From contig JAITHY010000243.1 in assembly GCA_031279715.1 (NCBI GenBank), forward strand, positions 1-17,576: a stretch of 17,576 nt of DNA, given 5' to 3'. Shown here piece by piece: positions 1-7,236 of the stretch (the first letter of the stretch is position 1; each line of letters starts with the position of its first letter). Source of the DNA: Verrucomicrobiales bacterium (GTDB lineage: Bacteria > Verrucomicrobiota > Verrucomicrobiia > Methylacidiphilales > JAAUTS01). Position numbers and translations under genes: made by a program. The notes beneath the pieces were generated by a model that ran no database searches, was not told the DNA's origin, and saw only the letters and a program-made list of their open reading frames with translations.

Positions 1-1530
1 CTGACGGTCACGGATTTGGTGGTAAACCCACAACGCGGTTTTTTGTTCGAACAGGCGTCCGTCCACAGGCTCGCCGTTGATGACCAGCCGCAGACCGCTG
101 ACCATCACCGCGGGGCCAAGCCTCAGTCTGGCGACGTATTCATTTTGTGTGTCGGCGTGATTGGTCACGGTCAGCGTCAGCGTGGCGCGGACACAATCGC
201 CATCCGCGCGCGTGGCGACGTCGCTGGCGGTGGTGATTTTATCGCGCGGAAATTCAATCGGACGGCGCGCGTCGGAATTGCGCGCCTCTCGGTTGGTGAG
301 GGAGAAAATGCCGCGCGTCATGAATTTGTCAGTGTCAGCGGCGGGCAGTGCCGCGCCGCTGAAGGCGAAGTGCATTTCCTCCAGCTTGCGGTCGGGCAGG
401 AACAGATTGTCGAACACCGACCAATTGTAAAAATTCGAGAGAATTGGCAAATACGCGCCCGCCTGATAGTTGTTCAATTTTTCCAGCGCGGCGCGGTCGA
501 GCGCGGCTTGCGTGGCGATCCATCCGGGGAGCGCCAGCAACGCGGCGGCGCCGAGCGTCACCGTCAGCGGCTTGCCCAGTTCGGCGGCGCTGTGGCGGCA
601 GCCTTCGATGAGCCGCTGGCCGTGCACCATGAACAGCGGCAGCCACGGCAGAAAGACGGCGAAGAAATACAGTGTGAATGGGAAAGTCGCCATTTGCGCC
701 AGCCACAGCGCGGGGATGTTGCGCAGCCGCGGCACGCAGCCGAGCAGCAGCAGTGTCGCGTTAACCAATGTCCAGGCGTAAACACCGGTGGTTTGAAAAC
801 TGACGGGAAACGGGATGCCGATGTTTAGCGCCAGCCCGCCAAGCGGCATTAGCAAGGCGCTGACGGTGACCAATGCCCACGGAAAGCGATTGAGCCAGAG
901 GTACCCGCGCGTCAGCAGCCGCAGCAGGCCGAGCATGGTCAGCGCGCTGCCGATGAGGAGGACGACAATCAGGCAAACGTGATGGGTTAACTGAAAAAAA
1001 GCAATGCCTGCCAGAAAACCGAGCGTCGGCACGGCCAGCAATAGCACGCTGAGGATGACATCCCTGGCGGGCGTGAGCGGCAGCGGCGCGCACGCGAGGC
1101 CGAGCAGCGTGTAAAAACACAACGGCATGACCAGGGCGAATTGCGCGGCGAACAAAGTGTCGTAGTCAAAAATCCATTGCGGCACCGCCAGCGCCGGCGG
1201 CGCGGATTTTTCCAGCAGCCAAAGATTTCCCCAAATGAACGCGCCGGCGAGGATGAGCAGCGGAAGATGCCAGCGCATTGTCAGCGGGCGTCGGCGGAAC
1301 CATTGCCGGCACGCGACACCGAGGATGAACAATGGAAACACGGCGGTCAGCGTCAGCGAACAGCGCAAATACAACTTGTCGTTGGGATTGGTGATTTCAT
1401 CCCACACGAACCACGCGCCATGGCAGTTGATGGCGAGCAACACCGTCAGCGGCAGCACCGCAATCCACAGCAGGTGCAACGGATGATAAAATGAGGCGGG
1501 CAGGAGGTCGCGATTGGCTGCGGTTTTCAC
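1..1530 (-). CDS. MSEP-CTERM-type polytopic membrane protein with VIT-like domain, 3' end beyond window
   Basis: An open frame of 510 codons reads from a GTG at 1530 down to base 1 with no stop, so the gene continues past the left edge. An in-frame TGA at 1563-1561 leaves GTG 1530 as the first plausible start. Residues about 18-345 contain roughly ten hydrophobic segments; a soluble part follows. Residues 475-508 (GLRLVINGEPVDGRLFEQ, then WVYHQI) resemble the VIT (vault/inter-alpha-trypsin) domain. Ten-odd membrane helices followed by a VIT-like region match, from memory, the long MSEP-CTERM sorting-domain proteins that are usually encoded beside exosortase XrtN. The C-terminal signal that would prove this lies outside the window. 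No Shine-Dalgarno sequence is seen; a promoter ends 6 nt before the GTG. At least eleven copies of the CGCTGAC word lie in the gene, mostly read as LTV or VS peptides. The coding frame is certain, the family name moderately so. Confidence 0.75.
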   Translation of the reverse strand, partial: MKTAANRDLLPASFYHPLHLLWIAVLPLTVLLAINCHGAWFVWDEITNPNDKLYLRCSLTLTAVFPLFILGVACRQWFRRRPLTMRWHLPLLILAGAFIWGNLWLLEKSAPPALAVPQWIFDYDTLFAAQFALVMPLCFYTLLGLACAPLPLTPARDVILSVLLLAVPTLGFLAGIAFFQLTHHVCLIVVLLIGSALTMLGLLRLLTRGYLWLNRFPWALVTVSALLMPLGGLALNIGIPFPVSFQTTGVYAWTLVNATLLLLGCVPRLRNIPALWLAQMATFPFTLYFFAVFLPWLPLFMVHGQRLIEGCRHSAAELGKPLTVTLGAAALLALPGWIATQAALDRAALEKLNNYQAGAYLPILSNFYNWSVFDNLFLPDRKLEEMHFAFSGAALPAADTDKFMTRGIFSLTNREARNSDARRPIEFPRDKITTASDVATRADGDCVRATLTLTVTNHADTQNEYVARLRLGPAVMVSGLRLVINGEPVDGRLFEQKTALWVYHQIRDRQ

Positions 1531-1536
1531 GCGGCC

Positions 1537-1564
1537 AGTATGTCGGCGCTGACAGTGGAATCAA
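1537..1564 (-). promoter_or_regulatory. Candidate promoter, leaderless, for the MSEP-type gene
   Basis: On the minus strand TTGATT (1564-1559), a 16-bp spacer and CATACT (1542-1537) precede the GTG at 1530 by exactly 6 nt, which would put the transcript start at the start codon. The spacer contains a copy of CGCTGACAGTGG (1547-1558). The boxes match the sigma-70 consensus at 4 of 6 positions each, so this is suggestive only. Confidence 0.4.
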
Positions 1565-1641
1565 GGCGTTTCCCCGCGCCTTTTTGCGCAACGATTAAAA
1601 AATTGAAATTGGCGGACGGTCTGGTAATTGTAAAAAAAATT

Positions 1642-3576
1642 ATGACAAAGTTGATTCCGTTTGAGGAAAATGAATATCGCTCGCTGACCGCGCGGCTTTT
1701 GAACAGCGAGCGGCTGGATATCGCAACCGTTGAGCGGCTGGCGCTCACCGCCGGTGACAACGACGCATACGCCGCCCTTGACGGGGAGGACATTGCGGCG
1801 GCGGAGCGGGCGCTGACAGTGCTCTTCGCCTGCCAGCGAGCGGCGCCGCAATCCGTCACGGTCAGCGGCAAATTGCTGGAATACGCTCCCGATTATATTG
1901 ACCAGTGCGGCGCGGAGGAGGAGTTTGCGAAGGCGGAGGCCTGCCTCGCCCGTTTGTGCGCGCTGCTGAGGAGCGCGCCGGAGCGCTGTCCCGTGGCGCT
2001 GGCGTGCGCCACCAGTCTGGTCTTTTTGCAGAGCCGTTATTTGGACCACAAGCCCGGTACGCTCGCTTCGTTGCTGGGCAAATTGCCGCTGAAAAATCCG
2101 GCGCAAAAAAAATACGCGGCGCTGTGCAAACTGGCGTTGCGATATCCCGATTTTCCCGCCATGCAGGCCGTGCGCGCGTGGGCGCTGGGCGTTTGGTTTG
2201 ATGACGCCACATGGCGCGGGGACACGGGACGGGCCGACGCCTGGTTGGGGGAGTTGCGCGAGTTCGCTGACCGTCAGCCGGAAAATTCGCTGGTGGCGGA
2301 GCAATATCGGAGGATTTGCAGCCGCTTGCTTGGGCGGGCGCTCGACAACGACGACCTTGCGGGCGCGGAGCGGCAATTCGCCGGGTTGCGACATCTCGCC
2401 GCCGCGCACAGCACCCGTCATCACGCCATGGCCGGCGATTCGCCGGATTATTATTTTCCGCATGAAGCGGATAATTTCGAGCGCGCATGCTCGCAGGCCT
2501 TGGTTGACTTCGCTGTGTATCACGCGCGGCACGACGACCTCGCCGCCCTGCAAAAATGCCACGTCGCGCTGCTTGGTCTCGCGTCCACAGTGCGCCCCGA
2601 ATCGGCGGCTTGGTTCAACGACCACAAGGGCGCGCTGCTCAGCCATCTTTGTTTGTTGCACGGCAACGCGCGCCAGTTCACGCAAGCGGGGCAAATGCTG
2701 GCGCAACTGCAAGCGCTCGCTGACGCTGACCCCGCTCATCGTTCGCTCCGCAAGAGTCTCGCGCATGCCTTGTACAATCTCGCCAAGAATTACGGCGAGG
2801 ACGGCCTGGAGAGGCACGAACGCGAGATTGCCGAAAAAATCGCCGGACTCAAGACCCTCAGCGACGCCCATCCCGACGAGTTCGAGCCGCGCAAAATGTA
2901 TGCCAGCGCATTGTATAATCTGTGCGGTGAGCAGGAGGCGGCGCGGCGACCGTCAGCGGCGACGTGGGAGTTGTTTTATCAATTCGTGCTCGGTCACGAT
3001 GTTGGGTCGGATCTTGCCGAGAGCGCCGCCATTGAGGAGAAGGCGCTGATTGACCGGCGGAAGGATTTGGGCGCGGCGCGCGTTCACTGGCGGCGGGTGC
3101 GGGAACTGGCCCGAAAATATCCGCGCTACGAGGGGGTGCGCGCGCAGCTGGCGGGGGCGACGTTCAATATGCTGGTCAGGCACAGCGCCGCCGGTGATTT
3201 CAACGGCGCGTTGGAGATGTATTATTTGCTGGGACGGCTGGCGGAGTCGTTTCCCGACGACGCCGAGGTCGCGCTACGGTTGGCGAAGGGCGCGTTGAAT
3301 ATGATCACCGACTGCGGCGCCGCCGGCCGTCTCAACGCCGCCGAGGATGTGTACGCGTCACTGTCAGCGGTGGCCGGGCGTTTTTCCGGCGACGAAAAAA
3401 TTGCGAGCCGCCTGGTCAAGGCGGCTCGCAATCTGGCGGTGGATTATTTCAACCGAAAAAATTACGCGCGGGTGGCGGAACTTTATCACGGAGCGCGGAA
3501 TTTGTCCGCCGGCCCGTCCGCTGAGGCTGACCTTGACGCGCTAAAAAAAATGTCGGCGCTGGCCGACTTTCAGTGA
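1642..3576 (+). CDS. TPR-like helical repeat protein of unknown function
   Basis: A 644-residue protein, unrecognised by family. I chose ATG 1642 (MTKLIPFEENEY) because the frame upstream, open to 1540, runs through the divergent promoter region and reads like non-coding sequence. No signal peptide or membrane segment is visible. The sequence is nearly all helical, with alanine- and leucine-rich segments about 40-50 residues apart, for example around SLAHALYNLAKNYGE, RLAKGALNMITD and RLVKAARNLAVDYF. This pattern is typical of TPR or Sel1-like solenoids, which act as protein-binding scaffolds. No catalytic motif is apparent. It is divergent from the MSEP-type gene and overlaps the convergent nagZ by 7 bp at its end. 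Function cannot be assigned; a partner of the neighbouring membrane protein is possible but only inferred from position. Confidence 0.8.
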   Translation: MTKLIPFEENEYRSLTARLLNSERLDIATVERLALTAGDNDAYAALDGEDIAAAERALTVLFACQRAAPQSVTVSGKLLEYAPDYIDQCGAEEEFAKAEACLARLCALLRSAPERCPVALACATSLVFLQSRYLDHKPGTLASLLGKLPLKNPAQKKYAALCKLALRYPDFPAMQAVRAWALGVWFDDATWRGDTGRADAWLGELREFADRQPENSLVAEQYRRICSRLLGRALDNDDLAGAERQFAGLRHLAAAHSTRHHAMAGDSPDYYFPHEADNFERACSQALVDFAVYHARHDDLAALQKCHVALLGLASTVRPESAAWFNDHKGALLSHLCLLHGNARQFTQAGQMLAQLQALADADPAHRSLRKSLAHALYNLAKNYGEDGLERHEREIAEKIAGLKTLSDAHPDEFEPRKMYASALYNLCGEQEAARRPSAATWELFYQFVLGHDVGSDLAESAAIEEKALIDRRKDLGAARVHWRRVRELARKYPRYEGVRAQLAGATFNMLVRHSAAGDFNGALEMYYLLGRLAESFPDDAEVALRLAKGALNMITDCGAAGRLNAAEDVYASLSAVAGRFSGDEKIASRLVKAARNLAVDYFNRKNYARVAELYHGARNLSAGPSAEADLDALKKMSALADFQ

Positions 3577-4634
3577 GCGCCGACGGCGGCCAGCCGCGCC
3601 GCCCGCCCGCGCAATACGCTGACGCGGGCGTTGATTTCCCGGAATTGGCGGGCGTCGAATTTTTCGGGAATTTTGCAAAGTTTTTCCTTAATGTTTGCGA
3701 GCGCTGACAGTGACGGGCGCAGTTCGGCGGCGGTCATCATCGTCAGTGTGTCGTGGGCGATTTCGGCGCAGGCGGGATTGTGGCAGAACATGACCATGTG
3801 CTCGCCGGCGGCGATGGCGAGTTGAGTCGCGCGTTTCGCGCCGTAACGGATGGCGACGGCGCCCATTTCGAGATCATCAGTCATAATCAGTCCCTGATAG
3901 CCGAGTTCTTTTATCAAAAAATTATGAATAATTTTTTGCGAAAGCGAGGCGGGGTGCGGCGCGTCGTGCCACGCGGGAAAATGGGCGTGCCCGACCATGA
4001 AGGCGTCGGCGCTGACGGTGAAGGCGCGGAAGGCGCCCAGTTCTTCCGCGTTGATTTGCGCCAGAGTGCGGTCAACGCGGGGCAGTTCGCCGTGCGGATC
4101 GATGCCGCAATGGGTGTAACCGGGAAAATGCTTGGCGGTGCCGAGGACGCCTTGCGTTTTCATCGCATCAAGGAAAATACCGGCGCTGACGATGACTTCC
4201 CGCGGTGTCGCGCCGTAGCAGCGTCCGCGCAGGGAATTGTCAGCGTCAGCGTCCGGCGCGTAATCAACAACCGGCGCGAGGTTGAGGTTGAAGCCGAACA
4301 ACGCGAGCAGTCGTCCCGTCAACTCGCCGTGTTCGCGGATGAGTTCACGGTCAGCGGCCCGGCGCAACAAATCCGCCGACGGCGGCTCCTCGCCGATGAG
4401 CCTCAGCCGCGAGACGCGCCCGCCCTCCTGGTCGATGGTGATGATGGGCGGGTTGTCACTGAGTTGGTAAAGTTCGGAGATGAGGTTGAACAGTTGTCGC
4501 GGCGAGGCGATGTTGCGCCCGAACAGGATGAATCCGCCCGGCTGGATTTTTCCAATCAAGGCGCGGGTGCCCGCTGACAGTGAGGGGCCGGGCAGGCCCA
4601 TGAGGATTGGTTGACCGCTGAGATTGCTTGCCAT
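3570..4634 (-). CDS. nagZ: Beta-N-acetylhexosaminidase, glycoside hydrolase family 3 (NagZ type)
   Basis: A 354-residue enzyme that would remove N-acetylglucosamine from muropeptides or related chitooligosaccharides, in peptidoglycan recycling. Family motifs are in order: DQEGGRVSRL (68-77); KHFPGY (168-173) followed by IDPHGELP, which holds the Asp-X-His acid/base dyad at D179 and H181; and TDDLEM (252-257), which supplies the nucleophilic aspartate. The family norm KHFPGHGDT has become KHFPGYTHC, but the dyad remains. The start is taken as ATG 4634 (MASNLSGQP); an upstream in-frame start would add about 31 residues read from the low-complexity intergenic DNA. There is no signal peptide, which fits a cytoplasmic NagZ. 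It overlaps the helical repeat gene tail to tail by 7 bp. Seven or so CGCTGAC words lie inside. Confidence 0.93.
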   Translation of the reverse strand: MASNLSGQPILMGLPGPSLSAGTRALIGKIQPGGFILFGRNIASPRQLFNLISELYQLSDNPPIITIDQEGGRVSRLRLIGEEPPSADLLRRAADRELIREHGELTGRLLALFGFNLNLAPVVDYAPDADADNSLRGRCYGATPREVIVSAGIFLDAMKTQGVLGTAKHFPGYTHCGIDPHGELPRVDRTLAQINAEELGAFRAFTVSADAFMVGHAHFPAWHDAPHPASLSQKIIHNFLIKELGYQGLIMTDDLEMGAVAIRYGAKRATQLAIAAGEHMVMFCHNPACAEIAHDTLTMMTAAELRPSLSALANIKEKLCKIPEKFDARQFREINARVSVLRGRAARLAAVGAH

Positions 4635-4659
4635 ATGGCGGCAAGGGTAGAAGATTTTT

Positions 4660-4684
4660 TTGGAATTTGGAACTTGGAATTTGG
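4660..4684. repeat. Two direct copies of TTGGAATTTGG
   Basis: The 11-bp word is at 4660-4670 and again at 4674-4684, a 14-bp period, in the gap between the divergent nagZ and RelE-like genes. The second copy provides the likely -35 box of the RelE-like gene. Confidence 0.8.
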
Positions 4685-4701
4685 CGTTTGCCCATGATAA
4701 T
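4674..4701 (+). promoter_or_regulatory. Candidate leaderless promoter of the RelE-like gene
   Basis: TTGGAA (4674-4679), a 16-bp spacer and GATAAT (4696-4701, 5 of 6 to consensus) end 6 nt before ATG 4708. No Shine-Dalgarno sequence precedes the ATG. The spacing is identical to that upstream of pdxH. Confidence 0.55.
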
Positions 4702-4705
4702 GGGC
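4690..4705. promoter_or_regulatory. Inverted repeat over the -10 box of the RelE-like gene
   Basis: GCCCAT (4690-4695), loop GATA, ATGGGC (4700-4705) is a perfect 6-bp inverted repeat covering the -10 box and ending 2 nt before the ATG. It could be an operator; toxin-type genes are commonly autoregulated at such sites. Inference from position only. Confidence 0.4.
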
Positions 4706-4707
4706 GC

Positions 4708-5067
4708 ATGCCCCAGATTATTTTCACTCCGGTCAGCTCGGCGGAAATGAGCGCGCTGCCGAAGATGTTGCAACTGGAAATTCTCAGTGAGTTTCAGGTG
4801 TTGACGCCGGATTTTCTGGACGCCAACCCTGACAAATTCGGCGTGGTGCGCGACGGTCAGCGGGTGTTGTACCGTTACCGCGCCAAGGATTACCGGATTT
4901 ATTTTGAGAAGACGGACGGTGGGTTGGGCATTCAGCGTGTGCTGCACAAAAACTCACTGAAGGATTTTTTCTTCCGTTCCAAACTGCCGGTGTCCGAGGA
5001 TGAGGAATTACAGGGCAATCCGGCGTTTTGGGCGTTGATTGACGCGCCGGAAAAAAAGCCGGAGTAA
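4708..5067 (+). CDS. Small RelE/ParE-like protein, no antitoxin beside it
   Basis: A 119-residue protein from ATG 4708 (MPQIIFTPVSSAEM). The central segment, about residues 45-75 (DGQRVLYRYRAKDYRIYFE, then a beta strand with RVLHKNSLKDFF), looks like the RelE/ParE toxin core, in which a basic R-Y-R-x-D-Y-R-I strand is followed by a strand ending near a histidine. The C-terminal tail of about 40 residues is longer than usual for RelE. RelE-family toxins cleave mRNA on the ribosome and ParE-family ones poison gyrase; which applies cannot be judged. No small antitoxin gene is adjacent: nagZ lies divergently upstream and a VWA gene overlaps downstream. It may be a domesticated or solitary member. 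A helix-rich N-terminus is plausible. Family call is tentative, the gene itself is well supported by start signals and coding character. Confidence 0.65.
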   Translation: MPQIIFTPVSSAEMSALPKMLQLEILSEFQVLTPDFLDANPDKFGVVRDGQRVLYRYRAKDYRIYFEKTDGGLGIQRVLHKNSLKDFFFRSKLPVSEDEELQGNPAFWALIDAPEKKPE

Positions 5068-6052
5068 TTTTCTGAACCTCTCCATTCCGCCCCGCTTGCT
5101 AAAAATCGCCGAACGACTGCTGGTGGCAGACCTGCCGGAGTGTACGGCGGTAACGGCGCGCGCGCTGGCGGTGTGGGGGGCGTCGATTTTGTTCCATGTC
5201 GCGTTGGTGCTGGCGCTGGGGCATACGGTGGTGTTTTCCGGCGCGCGCGTGGGCGGGGTGTCGCGCCAGCGGGTGGAGGGCGCGCAGTTTCAGCCTTATG
5301 CCGGGCGGTTTGGCGTGGAGGAAATCAACGGAGAAAAACTGTATCACATTCCGACGCCGCTGGTGGAAGACCTTGCGCCGACGGCGGAAGACCCGCCGCC
5401 CGTCCCTGTCAGCGGGCGGGCTGACAGGGAGGCGGACAGTCCGCGTCCGCCGCGGCCCGGGCCGTCACCATCAGCGCCCGCGCGGACGGCCGGTAAAAAT
5501 TCCTTTTTCGGGATGCGCGTCGAGGGGAAGGTCGTCGTGTTTGTGGTGGATGTGTCAGGCAGCATGCACGAGAAGACGGGGGCGACGACGCGGTTGGCGA
5601 GGGTGTTTCAACAACTGGAGCAGACGGTCTGGTCATTGTCAGCGGAGCAAAAATTCAACATCATTTTATTTGCCGCGAAAACGTCGCCGCTGTCGCCGGC
5701 GCCCATTGACGCCACGGACGAGAACAAGCGGCTGGCGTCGGCATGGCTGGCGGGTGACACGGACTGCGGCGGCACGACGAACCTGGAGGCGGGCCTGATT
5801 TTGGCGCTGACGATGAAGCCGGAGATGATTATGTTGCTGACCGATGGCGAGGCGGACAGCCGGGCGGAGGCCATCAAGTTGCAGGTAAAATTATTGCGCA
5901 AAAGATTTTGTCCGGCCGCGCGGATCTGCTCGGTTGGTTTTTATTTGGAGCCGAGCGGCGGGCCGGAGCGGTTGTTGCAAGATTTAAGCCGCGCCACCGA
6001 CGGCGAATATTTGCGCCTGCAAAAAAGCATTGCTGAAAATCAGCGCGATTAG
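5039..6052 (+). CDS. Membrane-anchored VWA-domain protein
   Basis: The frame can begin at TTG 5039, overlapping the RelE-like gene by 29 nt, giving 337 residues with a basic N-terminus. The start is uncertain: there is no ATG before the membrane segment, and a GGAG at 5060-5063 would suit a non-standard start near 5072. One hydrophobic helix lies at about residues 43-67. A proline-rich linker runs from about 115 to 150. A von Willebrand A domain follows from about 163 to 330, with a complete metal-ion (MIDAS) set: DVSGS at 171-175, the threonine in GGTTNLEAG near 245, and TDGEAD at 268-273. Such domains bind partners through Mg2+. The domain would sit outside the cytoplasm if the helix is a simple N-in anchor. 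The linker contains a perfect inverted repeat of the recurrent word. It ends 9 nt from the convergent bactofilin gene. Confidence 0.82.
   Translation: MTRRKKSRSNFLNLSIPPRLLKIAERLLVADLPECTAVTARALAVWGASILFHVALVLALGHTVVFSGARVGGVSRQRVEGAQFQPYAGRFGVEEINGEKLYHIPTPLVEDLAPTAEDPPPVPVSGRADREADSPRPPRPGPSPSAPARTAGKNSFFGMRVEGKVVVFVVDVSGSMHEKTGATTRLARVFQQLEQTVWSLSAEQKFNIILFAAKTSPLSPAPIDATDENKRLASAWLAGDTDCGGTTNLEAGLILALTMKPEMIMLLTDGEADSRAEAIKLQVKLLRKRFCPAARICSVGFYLEPSGGPERLLQDLSRATDGEYLRLQKSIAENQRD
5403..5430. repeat. Perfect inverted repeat built from two CTGTCAGC words
   Basis: TCCCTGTCAGC (5403-5413), a 6-nt GC-rich loop, and GCTGACAGGGA (5420-5430): 11-bp arms with no mismatch. It lies in the codons of the proline-rich linker of the VWA protein and pairs two oppositely oriented copies of the dispersed word. 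Confidence 0.9.
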
Positions 6053-6061
6053 TGGAGCGGC

Positions 6062-6766
6062 TTATTCCGACCGGTTGGTTTGGCAGCGCGCCAGCAGCTT
6101 GCCTCCGGGGTGGACGATGATTTCCCCGGCGTCGAGACGGCTGGCGGTGAGGTGTCCGTCAGCGTGGATTTGCAAGCGTTCCGTGGCGGTGAATTGGCGC
6201 GTTTCCACTTTGCCGTGAATCTCGGCGGTCTTGAACGTCAGCGGCCCCTCGCTGTACAAGGTGGCGGAGGCGTTGACGTGCAAATGCCCGCCCTCGGCGC
6301 CGGCGTACAATTTGGCGTTGCCGCTGACAGTGACGCTGCCGCGGCTTTGCAGCTTGCAGCCGCTGCGGCCCGAAATTTTGATATTCTCCGCCTCCGCTTT
6401 CGAACCATTGAACAGGCAATGCGGGCCGATTTCCAAGTCGCCGTAAGTGCAAATGGCGGCGCCGGTTTCGCGGTCAAGTTTGTGGTTGCGCAAGTCGAGG
6501 TAGTTGGAACAGAACGTGCATTGCCACGCCGCCGCCTCGTAGTGCGCGTGCAATTCGTTGTGACAGTGCATGCAGACGATTTTTCGCCGCTCGACCGCCT
6601 GTCGTTTGCGCGTTTTGCGTTGTACACCGCCGGTTTTCAACGGAATGCGTTCGCCGCATTTTTGGCAATAAGCGGCGTTGGCGTTCGGGTAATCGTATTG
6701 CTGGTGCTGGCACGCCGGGCAGGTGATGAGGATTTTCTGGGGGCCTTTGTTGGAGCGGAGCAGCAT
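6062..6766 (-). CDS. Bactofilin-family protein with N-terminal zinc ribbons
   Basis: A 234-residue protein from ATG 6766 (MLLRSNKGPQK); the longer frame to 6856 only overlaps the upstream bactofilin gene. Residues about 15-95 contain two zinc-ribbon-like modules: CPAC with YCQKCG, and CMHC with CTFC, four CxxC pairs in all. From about residue 105 to 225 the chain is a beta-helix-like series of short hydrophobic strands and turns (GDLEIG, ENIKISG, GSVTVSGNAKLYAG, AEIHGKVET, AGEIIVHPGG) typical of bactofilins (DUF583), which polymerise into membrane-associated filaments without nucleotide. The start is 4 nt after the stop of the upstream bactofilin, so the two are likely cotranslated. The zinc ribbons suggest binding to nucleic acid or another protein at the filament; that role is inferred. 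Confidence 0.85.
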   Translation of the reverse strand: MLLRSNKGPQKILITCPACQHQQYDYPNANAAYCQKCGERIPLKTGGVQRKTRKRQAVERRKIVCMHCHNELHAHYEAAAWQCTFCSNYLDLRNHKLDRETGAAICTYGDLEIGPHCLFNGSKAEAENIKISGRSGCKLQSRGSVTVSGNAKLYAGAEGGHLHVNASATLYSEGPLTFKTAEIHGKVETRQFTATERLQIHADGHLTASRLDAGEIIVHPGGKLLARCQTNRSE

Positions 6767-6770
6767 GACG

Positions 6771-7187
6771 TCAGGCTTTCGATTTGAGGTTGAGCGCGAG
6801 GCTGCGTTCGTCACCGCCGATGGCGAGGGTGCCGCTGAAGTTCGCGCCGGATTCAATTAACAAAGATTTGGCGCTGACGGTGCCGCGCACTTGGGATTGG
6901 TCCTTGAGCGACACCTCGCCGTCAGCGTCGATATCGCCCTGGATGCCGCCCTCGACGCTGAAATCCACGCCGCGCAGGTTGCCGCGAATTTTGCCTCCGG
7001 GTTCAATGATGATCTCATTGTCAGCGGATAAATCGCCGTCGAGTTCACAACCGAAATAGCCTGCCGCTGTGGTGTGCATCGCGCCGCGCAGGGACACGCC
7101 GCCGGTGGTCAACTGCGTGAACCGCGGCTTGACCAGCGGGGCGACAACGCGCTTGCGCCAGTGAAACAATTTTTGCGCCAAGGACAT
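6771..7187 (-). CDS. Bactofilin (polymer-forming cytoskeletal protein)
   Basis: A 138-residue protein from ATG 7187 (MSLAQKLFHWRKRVV). A short basic and amphipathic N-terminus, likely the membrane-touching tail, is followed by the repeated hydrophobic-glycine pattern of the bactofilin beta-helix from about residue 45 to 128 (GYFGCELDGDLSA, GKIRGNLRG, GGIQGDIDADGEVS, SQVRGTVSAKS). Bactofilins assemble on the cytoplasmic face of the membrane and organise cell-wall enzymes or other localised machinery. A TACGAT hexamer 7 nt before the ATG is the only promoter hint. The start region is divergent from the LuxE-like gene with about 50 bp between. The downstream zinc-ribbon bactofilin follows after 4 nt. 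Confidence 0.9.
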   Translation of the reverse strand: MSLAQKLFHWRKRVVAPLVKPRFTQLTTGGVSLRGAMHTTAAGYFGCELDGDLSADNEIIIEPGGKIRGNLRGVDFSVEGGIQGDIDADGEVSLKDQSQVRGTVSAKSLLIESGANFSGTLAIGGDERSLALNLKSKA

Positions 7188-7236
7188 GGCGGAAATCGTA
7201 GCTGCTTTTTGGCGGTGGAAAATGGTAAACTTTGGC

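Noticed and set aside
16..828. Plus-strand open frame of 270 codons
   Set aside because: It is rich in RQR and GGG strings and lies antisense to a clearly membrane-protein-like frame on the minus strand that runs through the whole region.
1561..2871. Minus-strand open frame of 436 codons
   Set aside because: Antisense shadow of the helical-repeat gene; composition is full of R, Q and H and no family is seen.
7186..7236. Longer start for the LuxE-like gene at 7186
   Set aside because: It would overlap the start of the divergent bactofilin, and the family resemblance begins only near residue 20 of the shorter form.
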